From NCBI GenBank assembly GCA_964457925.1, contig CAYWGH010000032.1:1-64000 (forward strand): a stretch of 64,000 nt of DNA, read 5' to 3'. Shown one piece after another: positions 17,838-25,431 of the stretch (within the stretch, counting starts at the first letter, position 1; each line of letters starts with the position of its first letter). This DNA is from Coneutiohabitans sp964457925. Its GTDB lineage: Bacteria; Zhuqueibacterota; Zhuqueibacteria; Zhuqueibacterales; Zhuqueibacteraceae. The notes beneath the pieces were generated by a model. It did no database searches. It was not told the origin of the DNA and saw only the letters and a list, made by a program, of their open reading frames with translations. The position numbers and the translations under genes are program-made.

Positions 17838-18475
17838 TTCCGGCGAAGATTTGCGGCATCACCCGCCTTGCAGATGCGCTCACGGCCGCCGAATTGGGCG
17901 TGGCTGCGGTTGGTTTTGTGTTTTATGCGCGCAGTCCGCGCTGTATTGATGGTGCAAAAGCTGCGCGCATCTGCGAAAAGCTTCCGCCTCCCATTGCCCG
18001 CGTCGGTGTGTTTGTCAATCCCAGCCTGCAAACCCTGATTTCAACCGCTAAAAATGCCCGTTTGACGCATATCCAATTGCACGGCGAGGAAGATACTGCA
18101 TTGTGCCAAGAATCGCCGTTACCGGTGATCAAGGCTATTCGCCATCCGGAGGAATTCGACAAGTATAAAGATTTTTCAATGGCGGCTTTTTTGATTGATA
18201 GCAAAACTCAAGATCAATTTGGCGGCACCGGCCAATTGTCGGATTGGAATTTTTGCCGGCAGGTGAAAGCGCACGCGCCGGTGATTTTGGCCGGCGGGCT
18301 TTCCGCTGATAACATCGCACAGGCGTTCGCAACCGCGCAACCGGATGCCGTCGATCTCTCCAGCTCGGTCGAGCGCGCGCCCGGCATCAAAGATCATGAC
18401 AAGTTGCGCGAATTTTTTGCGGCGCTGCGGCAAATCGAAATCGCCGAATGGCAATGCCGCAAGATTTTTTCGTAA
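17834..18475 (+). CDS. trpF: Phosphoribosylanthranilate isomerase
   Basis: 213 aa. The ATG overlaps the trpC stop codon (ATGA), indicating translational coupling. Motifs: KICGITRLADA (catalytic Cys), GFVFYARSPR, VGVFVN, IQLHGEED, FLIDS, GGTGQLSDW, ILAGGLSADN and AVDLSSSVE. It converts phosphoribosylanthranilate to CdRP. The last ~25 residues are a poorly conserved tail. Confidence 0.95.
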   Translation: MIPAKICGITRLADALTAAELGVAAVGFVFYARSPRCIDGAKAARICEKLPPPIARVGVFVNPSLQTLISTAKNARLTHIQLHGEEDTALCQESPLPVIKAIRHPEEFDKYKDFSMAAFLIDSKTQDQFGGTGQLSDWNFCRQVKAHAPVILAGGLSADNIAQAFATAQPDAVDLSSSVERAPGIKDHDKLREFFAALRQIEIAEWQCRKIFS

Positions 18476-18487
18476 GCGGATTCTGCG

Positions 18488-18655
18488 GTAAGCGGATAAA
18501 GCAAAAGCAGTATCCGCTTACAAAAAGCTTTTGGGCTGCGGCTCGTTGGGTAGACAACTTCAGAAGATCTTGCAGCGGCAGTACTGAAAGCTTTGCGCCG
18601 ACCGAAGTGAAATCCCAAAAACAAAGCCTTCGCTCTCTCGTTTCTGTGGGATTTC
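18488..18655 (+). other. Two hairpins in the 268-bp trpF-trpB spacer
   Basis: GTAAGCGGATA (18488-18498) pairs perfectly with TATCCGCTTAC (18511-18521), and an extra direct copy of TAAGCGGAT precedes it. A second pair, GAAATCCCA (18609-18617) and TGGGATTTC (18647-18655), encloses about 30 bases. Neither is followed by a T-run. They interrupt an otherwise tightly packed operon and may be a processing site, an insertion remnant or an internal regulatory region. No ORF with coding character is seen. Confidence 0.5.
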
Positions 18656-18743
18656 GATTTCTGTGGCCAAAGATTTTCTCGATTGTTGTTTGATTCATCA
18701 AGAATTTTTTGATTCGGCCAATACACGTTGCGGAGAATATGAA

Positions 18744-19964
18744 ATGGATTTTTCCCAGTATCCCGATCAATTTGGCAAATTCGCCGTTCCGGATAAAAAT
18801 TTCAGCTTTGGCGGCAAATTCGTGCCGGAAGTGTTAATGCCCGCGCTCGAAGAGCTTGAGCAGGCTTATCGCGACCTTAAAGCCGATGCAAGTTTCCAAG
18901 CGGAGTTGCTGGAGACGCTGCACAATTATGCGGGACGTCCGACGCCGCTCACCTTCGCGCCGCAGCTTTCCCGGCAAATTGGCGCGCGGATTTTTCTCAA
19001 ACGCGAAGATTTGACGCACACTGGCGCGCATAAAATCAACAATGCGATCGGGCAAATCCTGCTGGCGCGGCGCATGGGCAAGCAGCGCATCATCGCGGAA
19101 ACCGGCGCCGGCCAGCATGGCGTTGCCACGGCGACCGTGTGCGCGCGTTATGGTTTGCCGTGCACGATTTACATGGGCGAAACCGACATGCAGCGCCAGC
19201 GCTTGAACGTGTTCCGCATGCGTTTGCTCGCTGCGGAAGTCAAACCGGTGACCAGCGGCAGCCGGACGTTGAAAGACGCCATCAATGAAACGATTCGAGA
19301 TTGGGTGACCAATGTGCAGGATACGTTTTATCTCATCGGCTCCGTTGTCGGCCCGCATCCCTATCCCATGATCGTGCGCGATTTTCAAAGCGTGATCGGA
19401 GGGGAAACGCGCGAGCAAAGCCTGGCGCAAATCGGCAGGCTGCCCGATCGCGTGATTGCCTGCGTCGGCGGCGGCAGCAATGCCATCGGCATGTTTCATG
19501 CTTTTTTGAATGATGCCGCGGTTCGTCTCATCGGTGTGGAGGCTGCCGGGTGCGGGCTTGATTCCGGCAAGCAGGCGGCCACGCTTTCGCGCGGCAGCCT
19601 CGGCGTTTTGCACGGCGCCATGAGTTACGTGCTGCAAAATGATGACGGTCAGATTCAGGAAGCGCATTCGATTTCAGCGGGTTTGGATTATCCCGGCGTC
19701 GGGCCGGAGCATAGTTTTTTGAAGGAGATGGGACGCGCGCAATACGAAGCCGTCACCGATGACGAAGCGTTGGCCGCATTGGCGAACCTCGCGCAGCTCG
19801 AAGGCATCGTGCCGGCGTTGGAAAGCGCGCATGCGCTGGCCTATTTGCAAAGGTTGAAAAACCGATCTGCAAAAGATGAGGTGATTGTGGTTTGTCTGTC
19901 CGGAAGGGGCGATAAGGATGTGGCGGCGGTGGAAGAACACTTGCATCCTCAGTTCAAATTATAA
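18744..19964 (+). CDS. trpB: Tryptophan synthase beta chain
   Basis: 406 aa; ATG 18744 with GGAG eight bases upstream. TrpB (PLP enzyme) condenses indole with serine. Visible: KFGGKFVPE-type start (FSFGGKFVPEVLMPAL), LKREDLTHTGAHKINNAIGQ with the PLP lysine in HK, ETGAGQHGVATAT, MGETDMQRQRLNVFRM, VGGGSNAIGMF, and GLDYPGVGPEHSF. This is the TrpB1 type that pairs with TrpA encoded 54 bp downstream. Confidence 0.96.
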   Translation: MDFSQYPDQFGKFAVPDKNFSFGGKFVPEVLMPALEELEQAYRDLKADASFQAELLETLHNYAGRPTPLTFAPQLSRQIGARIFLKREDLTHTGAHKINNAIGQILLARRMGKQRIIAETGAGQHGVATATVCARYGLPCTIYMGETDMQRQRLNVFRMRLLAAEVKPVTSGSRTLKDAINETIRDWVTNVQDTFYLIGSVVGPHPYPMIVRDFQSVIGGETREQSLAQIGRLPDRVIACVGGGSNAIGMFHAFLNDAAVRLIGVEAAGCGLDSGKQAATLSRGSLGVLHGAMSYVLQNDDGQIQEAHSISAGLDYPGVGPEHSFLKEMGRAQYEAVTDDEALAALANLAQLEGIVPALESAHALAYLQRLKNRSAKDEVIVVCLSGRGDKDVAAVEEHLHPQFKL

Positions 19965-20017
19965 TCGTAAAGTTGCAATCATTCTGGGGTGACGATTCAA
20001 TACCCAAGAGATATTCT

Positions 20018-20818
20018 ATGCGTTTGCCCTTGTCTCAATATCTACAAAGCCAACAGAACAAGCCGCGCAAGCTGCTCTCCCTCTTTCTCACTGCGGGTTT
20101 TCCAACTCGCGAGGCGACATTGCCTCTGCTGCAATTGCTCGATCAAGCCGGCGCAGATCTCATCGAGTTGGGCATACCCTTCTCCGATCCCCTGGCGGAT
20201 GGCCCGACGATTCAACGCACCTCGCAGATAGCCCTGCAAAACGGCGTCACCGTCAAAAATGTTTTGGATATTGCGGCGACCGCCGCGCCGCTGTTGCGCG
20301 CGCCGCTAATCCTCATGGGCTACTACAATCCCCTTTTCAAATTTGGCGTGAAGGAATTCATTCACGCTGCGGCGAACGCCGGCGTGCGGGGTTTGATCAT
20401 CCCGGATTTGCCACCGGAGGAAAGCGGGGCGCTGCGCGAACATGCACAAGCCGCTGGACTCAGCCTCATTTATCTGATTTCGCCCAACACCTCGCGGCCG
20501 CGGCTGCAATTGATCGATAGTCTGACGACAAGCTTTGTATACGCTGTGTCGATCACCGGCGTGACCGGTGCGCGCGCAAACGTAGCAGCGCAGGCAAAAG
20601 ATTTTTTGCAAAGATTACGGCAGCAAATCCGGCGTCCGATACTCGTGGGGTTTGGCGTTGCAAACGCTTCCGATGCGCGTGCGCTTGCTTCCGCTTGCGA
20701 CGGCGTCATCGTGGGCAGTGCGCTGCTCAATGAAATTGAAAAGCATTGGTCAAGCGAAGCCGGGCACGCAAAAATCACGAGGTTTGTGCAGGCTTTGAGC
20801 GAGGGTTTACATGCATGA
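20018..20818 (+). CDS. trpA: Tryptophan synthase alpha chain
   Basis: 266 aa from ATG 20018 (AAGAG seven bases upstream; the in-frame ATG at 19973 adds a non-conserved extension). Motifs: FLTAGFP, ADLIELGIPFSDPLADGPTIQ (catalytic Glu and Asp), LMGYYNPLFKFG, GLIIPDLPPEE, YAVSITGVTGAR, PILVGFGV and DGVIVGSAL. It cleaves indole-3-glycerol phosphate to indole, channelled to TrpB. Last gene of the trp operon; no clear terminator follows. Confidence 0.96.
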   Translation: MRLPLSQYLQSQQNKPRKLLSLFLTAGFPTREATLPLLQLLDQAGADLIELGIPFSDPLADGPTIQRTSQIALQNGVTVKNVLDIAATAAPLLRAPLILMGYYNPLFKFGVKEFIHAAANAGVRGLIIPDLPPEESGALREHAQAAGLSLIYLISPNTSRPRLQLIDSLTTSFVYAVSITGVTGARANVAAQAKDFLQRLRQQIRRPILVGFGVANASDARALASACDGVIVGSALLNEIEKHWSSEAGHAKITRFVQALSEGLHA

Positions 20819-20871
20819 ACGGTTTCGGCTCGAAAAATCTCTGCATCATTTGCTCCATCTCCCCTGCTGCC

Positions 20872-20900
20872 TTGACTTTTCCGCAAAACTTCGATAGCTT
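20872..20900 (+). promoter_or_regulatory. Possible sigma-70 promoter upstream of the porin gene
   Basis: TTGACT (20872-20877), 17-bp spacer, TAGCTT (20895-20900). The -35 is good and the -10 weak. It would start the porin/PstS-like/kinase transcription unit separately from trp. Confidence 0.35.
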
Positions 20901-20953
20901 TTCATTGTAGACCGGTCAAGATGAAATTCAACTTGAATGAGGGAGAGGTGCTG

Positions 20954-22063
20954 ATGTCTCGAAGTCTCCAAACAATCGTATTCGCCTCCCTGCTGGCTGG
21001 CATTGCCGGAGGCGTGCATGCGCAAACCGATTTGTCCGGCCTCAAAGTTTTCGGTTATTTTCAAATCTCCCTGGAGCATCAAAAAAACCTCAACCGTCCC
21101 TATGAAGCCAACTCGTTCAGCGTGCAGCAGCTCAACTTATTTCTGCAAAGAGATATTCTGCAAAAATGGACGGCCTTTGTCAATTTCGAGCTGGTGAATT
21201 CCTATTCGTCTTTCCGCAATTGGGGCGCCTTTAGCGTGGAAGAAGCGTGGGTGAATTATCGCGCCAGCAAGCAATTTAAACTCAAGCTCGGTTTGCAGGT
21301 GCCCACCTTCAACAATCTTAATGAAATTAAGAATCGTACGCCGCTGCTGCCTTACATCATCCGCCCGCTGGCTTATGAAGCCTCGTTCAATGAAGTGATT
21401 TCGATTTATGAATATGTGCCGACGCGCGCGTTCGTGCAGGCTTACGGCTTTATTCCGTGGCGCGAGAAAAAAATCGATTACGCCTTGTTTATCGGCGACA
21501 GCCCGAACATCAATCGTGACCCGTTGCAAGGGCAAACGGGCGTGGATACCTCAAAGTCATTTCTCGTGGGCGGGCGTTTCGGCCTGCGCAGCAATAACGT
21601 CAAAGTGGGCGTTTCAACCGCGTTTGACGCCTTCGATCTGCACGCCGCGGCCGGCACTCCCAGTTATGCCGTTGCTGATTTCACCAGCGTCCCGCGCATT
21701 CGCTTCGGCGGCGATTTTTCATTTCTGCTGGGCAAGTTGTCGTGGGAGTCGGAATTCATTCGCGTCTTTTATGACGACGATTATCCTGAAATTGATCTCG
21801 ATAAGGATTTCTACTACGGCACACTGGGTTATCAAATTGCGGAACGGCTTTTTGCATATGCCGGCTATTGGGTCACTCATGAAAAGGTTTTGCCGGCGCG
21901 GGACCGCAAGCTGATTGCCCCGACCATCGGGCTTGCATATAATTTAAACGACGCCATTTTTTTGAAAGCGCAAGCCGGCCGCCCGCAGTTCAAGTTCACC
22001 GTGCCCACCGTACAGCAGGAAGAAGTGTATTACTATTTCCTGGCTATTTCCGCCATGCTTTGA
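20954..22063 (+). CDS. Outer-membrane porin-like beta-barrel protein
   Basis: 369 aa from ATG 20954 (GGGAGAGG upstream; the in-frame ATG at 20921 is too early for the signal peptide). A signal peptide ends at VHAQ. The rest is rich in alternating amphipathic strands with aromatic belts (VFGYFQISLEH, FVNFELVNSYSSF, AWVNYRASKQFKLKLGLQVP, YAGYWVTHEK) and ends with a strand, as in phosphate/oligosaccharide porins. Its neighbour encodes a PstS-like protein and then a sensor kinase, so the porin may supply or sense an anion, but no ligand can be assigned from sequence. Confidence 0.75.
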   Translation: MSRSLQTIVFASLLAGIAGGVHAQTDLSGLKVFGYFQISLEHQKNLNRPYEANSFSVQQLNLFLQRDILQKWTAFVNFELVNSYSSFRNWGAFSVEEAWVNYRASKQFKLKLGLQVPTFNNLNEIKNRTPLLPYIIRPLAYEASFNEVISIYEYVPTRAFVQAYGFIPWREKKIDYALFIGDSPNINRDPLQGQTGVDTSKSFLVGGRFGLRSNNVKVGVSTAFDAFDLHAAAGTPSYAVADFTSVPRIRFGGDFSFLLGKLSWESEFIRVFYDDDYPEIDLDKDFYYGTLGYQIAERLFAYAGYWVTHEKVLPARDRKLIAPTIGLAYNLNDAIFLKAQAGRPQFKFTVPTVQQEEVYYYFLAISAML

Positions 22064-22090
22064 AAGCAGGCACGGGTCCGAAGGAAGATT

Positions 22091-22522
22091 ATGATAAAAG
22101 GCGTTATAACGATACTGATTCTGCTGCTGGCTGAAGTACAAACCTCCTCGGCTCAAGTTGCCGTTATCGTTCACAAGGCGGCGCCGGTGGATACCCTCAC
22201 GCAGGCCGAGTTGTTCGACTATTTTTCGTGCGAAGTCAAAACGTGGAGTAATAAAACGCCGGTGGTGGTATTTGATCTTAAACCGCAGAGCGAGATCAAA
22301 GAGGCGTTTTATGAATTCTTGGGCAAATCCCCTTCCCGTATGAAATCCATTTGGATGAAAAAATTGCTGATGGGCGAAGGCGACCCGCCGCAAGCCCTGC
22401 TCTCGGAGGAAGAAGTGTTGAAAAAAGTGGCGACGACACCCGGGGCCATCGGATTTGTGAGCAAAGCCAGAGTCCATGAGGGAGTCAAAATCGTTTTGAC
22501 AATCATCAGCAACGCAAAGTGA
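22091..22522 (+). CDS. Small PstS-like periplasmic substrate-binding protein
   Basis: 143 aa with a signal peptide (MIKGVITILILLLAEVQTSSAQ). It resembles the minimal phosphate-binding-like (PBP) domain found beside sensor kinases: VAVIVHKAAPVDTLTQAELFDYF, a central WSN-KTPVVVFDL, then AFYEFLG and TTPGAIGFVSKA. Much shorter than transport PstS (about 330 aa) and without a transporter nearby, so a sensory or accessory role with the following kinase is more likely. Starts 27 bp after the porin stop, with GGAAG ahead of the ATG. Confidence 0.7.
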   Translation: MIKGVITILILLLAEVQTSSAQVAVIVHKAAPVDTLTQAELFDYFSCEVKTWSNKTPVVVFDLKPQSEIKEAFYEFLGKSPSRMKSIWMKKLLMGEGDPPQALLSEEEVLKKVATTPGAIGFVSKARVHEGVKIVLTIISNAK

Positions 22523-22558
22523 AACGGCTGCGGCCCGGTTGCGCATGGGTTGAGTGCA

Positions 22559-24322
22559 ATGACATTTCGTGATCTCAAGCTCAGCATCAAACAAGCCCTC
22601 GGCTTCGGTGTGATTCTCGCGATTATGGCGGGGGTTAATATTTTTGCCATTACCAAGATGGGCGCGATTAAAGCGGAGATCGATGAAATCAGCTCCAACC
22701 GATTGCCGCGCGCCATCGCGATTTCGGATTTGAATCTCAACACTGCAGCTTTGCGCATCAGCCAGTTGCAGCATGCCTTCACGGCGGAAACCGCGGCGCA
22801 GCAGAAACAGAAAAGCATGATGATCGCGCTGATCGATCGCATCAATGAAAACCTCGACACCTATGCCCGGCTCAAGGCCGCGTCGGAAGAGCGCCGGTCC
22901 CATTCAAAAACGGAAGACAGCCTCTACACCGCTTTTGACCGCAAATGGGAGGCATATCAGGATTTGAGTTTTACCTTTTTCGATTTTTTGGAGGACGGCA
23001 AAACGCAACAAGCCGTCAATTTGTTGAATGGCGAGGCGCAGCAAGTGTTCGACGATTTCAGCGCGGATTTGACCGCGCTGGTGAACATCAACAAGCAGGA
23101 TTCTTATGCGCTGGCGGTGCGCGCCGAACAAACCTATCAAGCAACGCGCTATATCTCGATTATGTGGCTGATTATCACGGTGCTCGTTTCGGCGTTCATT
23201 GCCGCGGGATTGGCGCGTTTGATCGCCATTCCCGTGCGGAATTTGGTGACGGCTGCCGGGCACATTGCGGAAGGCAATCTCGAGGTGCAGTTGCAAAGCC
23301 TCAGCAAAGACGAGATCGGCCATCTCTCGCATTCCTTCAACCAGATGACCCTGGCGCTGCGCGAAGCGCGCGAGAACATGCAACGGCAAGCCCGCAAGCT
23401 GCAGGAACAGCAGGCAGCGCTGCAAGCCAGCAATCTTGAATTGGAGAAGAAATCTCAAAGTTTGACGCAGCAAAACGCTGAGATCGAGCAAAAGAACCGT
23501 GAACTGGAGCGAACCATGCACCAGTTGCGCAAGGCGCAGCAGCAGCTCGTGCAATCCGAGAAGATGGCCTCGCTGGGCCAGCTTACCGCCGGCATCGCGC
23601 ACGAAATTAACAATCCCATTAACTTCGTTTCATCGAATGTCAATCCGTTGCGCCGGGATCTCGAAGATCTTTTTGCCCTGTTGGCCGAGTATGAGGCCAC
23701 GATTGAGCGCCAGCACTTGCAGCAAGAATTCACGGCGGCGCGAAAGCTAAAGGATGAGCTCGATTTCAACTTTTTGAAGCAGGAGGTGAACAGCCTGCTC
23801 GACGGCATCCGGGAAGGGGCGCATCGCACTTCCGAAATCGTGAAAGGCTTGCGCAATTTTACCCGACTCGACGAGGACGAGCGCAAGCCTGCGAACGTCA
23901 ACCAATGCCTGGAATCGACCTTGTTGATGTTGAAACATCAGCTCAAAAATCGCGTCGAAGTGATCAAAGATTTCGGCGCGCTTCCCGAGATCATGTGTTT
24001 TCCCGGCAAACTCAATCAAGTCTTCACCAACATTCTGTCCAACGCGAGCCAGGCAATCTCGGGCGCCGGGAAGATTTTTATTAAAACCTCTTTTGACGGC
24101 GATATTGTGACGATATCAATCAAGGATACCGGTAAAGGCATGACGCCGGAAATCAAGCAGCGCATTTTTGAGCCCTTTTTTACGACAAAAGACGTGGGCG
24201 AGGGCACGGGCTTGGGGCTGTCGATCACCTATGGGATTATCGAAGAGCACGACGGCAATATTGAGGTTTATAGCGAACCAGGCAAGGGCAGCGAGTTTGT
24301 CATCACCTTGCCGGCGAAATAA
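22559..24322 (+). CDS. Membrane sensor histidine kinase (4HB-HAMP-HisKA-HATPase)
   Basis: 587 aa from ATG 22559; a TTG at 22550 is less likely. TM1 about residues 13-32, a periplasmic four-helix-bundle-type domain, TM2 about 198-218, then HAMP (IPVRNLVTAAGHIAEGNLEV). A long Gln/Glu-rich coiled coil follows. The phospho-acceptor is H348 in AGIAHEINNPINF; the ATPase has FTNILSNASQAI (N box), DTGKGM (G1) and GEGTGLGLSIT (G2). Co-transcribed with the PstS-like gene upstream and the REC-cyclase 13 bp downstream, its probable target. Confidence 0.92.
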   Translation: MTFRDLKLSIKQALGFGVILAIMAGVNIFAITKMGAIKAEIDEISSNRLPRAIAISDLNLNTAALRISQLQHAFTAETAAQQKQKSMMIALIDRINENLDTYARLKAASEERRSHSKTEDSLYTAFDRKWEAYQDLSFTFFDFLEDGKTQQAVNLLNGEAQQVFDDFSADLTALVNINKQDSYALAVRAEQTYQATRYISIMWLIITVLVSAFIAAGLARLIAIPVRNLVTAAGHIAEGNLEVQLQSLSKDEIGHLSHSFNQMTLALREARENMQRQARKLQEQQAALQASNLELEKKSQSLTQQNAEIEQKNRELERTMHQLRKAQQQLVQSEKMASLGQLTAGIAHEINNPINFVSSNVNPLRRDLEDLFALLAEYEATIERQHLQQEFTAARKLKDELDFNFLKQEVNSLLDGIREGAHRTSEIVKGLRNFTRLDEDERKPANVNQCLESTLLMLKHQLKNRVEVIKDFGALPEIMCFPGKLNQVFTNILSNASQAISGAGKIFIKTSFDGDIVTISIKDTGKGMTPEIKQRIFEPFFTTKDVGEGTGLGLSITYGIIEEHDGNIEVYSEPGKGSEFVITLPAK

Positions 24323-24335
24323 CCGGAGTTGATCA

Positions 24336-25424
24336 ATGAGTCAGAAAGATTTTTCTATTTTGTATGTCGATGATGAAGAGCATAATCTCATTTCATTCAA
24401 AGCCGTTTTTCGCCGGGAGTATGAAATTCACACCGCGACGAGCGGGGAGGAGGGCTTGCACATCATCCGGCAGCACAATATCGATCTCATCATCACCGAT
24501 CAACGCATGCCGCGCATGACCGGCATCCAATTTTTAGAGCGTATTTTGCCGGAGTATCCCGACACGATTCGCATGATCCTGACCGGTTTCAGCGACATCG
24601 AAGCGATTATTGGCGCGATCAACACCGGCCGCGTGTTCCGCTACATCACCAAACCCTGGGATGAGAATGACTTGCGCATGACCATCGAGAATGCGCGCCA
24701 ATTATCGGATCTGATGAAGCATAACAAGCGCTTGCTCAGCACGCTGCAGCAAAAAGTCGAAGAGCAGGAGAAGACGCTGCGCCTGTTTCGCAAATACGTA
24801 CCTGAAATGGTCGTCGAGCAAACGCTCAAGGCTTCGGAAGACACACTCTTAACCGGCGAGTTGAAAACGATTGCCATTTTGTTTTGTGACATTCGCGGAT
24901 TCACGCCGCTGAGCGAACAGCTTTCGCCGCGCGAAGTGGTTTCGTTTCTCAACGATTATTACTCCCTCATGTCGGAGACGATCAAACGGCACAACGGCAC
25001 CGTAATTCAATATGTCGGCGATGAAATTTTTGCGGCGTTCGGGGCGCCGGTGGCAATTACCGAGATGGAAAAAAGCGCCGTGTTCTGCGCCATCGAGATG
25101 ATGCGACGCCTCGATCTGCTCAATGCCAAATACCGCGACCGCATCGGGCGCGACACGCCCATCGGCATTGGCTTGAATTATGGCGAGGTGGTCGCCGGCA
25201 ACCTCGGCTCCGAGCATAAAATCGATTACGCCCTGACCGGCGATACCGTCAACACCGGCAAGCGCATCGAGACCATCACCAAAGACCATCCCAATTCCAT
25301 TCTCATGAGTGAAGCGGTTTATCAAAAAGTGAAGGATGTGATTGCCGCTCGGGAATTTGCGCCATTAACCGTGAAGGGTAAAAAGGAACCTATTCGCGTC
25401 TATCAAGTCGTTCTCAACGAATAA
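24336..25424 (+). CDS. Response regulator with class III adenylate/guanylate cyclase output domain
   Basis: 362 aa, GGAG before the ATG. REC domain residues 1-125: YVDDEEHN, phospho-acceptor D55 in IITDQRMP, and K106 in ITKPW. A coiled-coil linker (130-155) leads to a class III cyclase: ILFCDIRGFTPLSEQL with metal-binding D185, GDEIFAAFGAP with D229, and LNYGEVVAGNLGSEHKIDYALTGDTVN. The product, cAMP or cGMP, cannot be told from sequence. It should be activated by the kinase just upstream, coupling an envelope signal to a cyclic nucleotide. Confidence 0.92.
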   Translation: MSQKDFSILYVDDEEHNLISFKAVFRREYEIHTATSGEEGLHIIRQHNIDLIITDQRMPRMTGIQFLERILPEYPDTIRMILTGFSDIEAIIGAINTGRVFRYITKPWDENDLRMTIENARQLSDLMKHNKRLLSTLQQKVEEQEKTLRLFRKYVPEMVVEQTLKASEDTLLTGELKTIAILFCDIRGFTPLSEQLSPREVVSFLNDYYSLMSETIKRHNGTVIQYVGDEIFAAFGAPVAITEMEKSAVFCAIEMMRRLDLLNAKYRDRIGRDTPIGIGLNYGEVVAGNLGSEHKIDYALTGDTVNTGKRIETITKDHPNSILMSEAVYQKVKDVIAAREFAPLTVKGKKEPIRVYQVVLNE

Positions 25425-25431
25425 TAATCCC

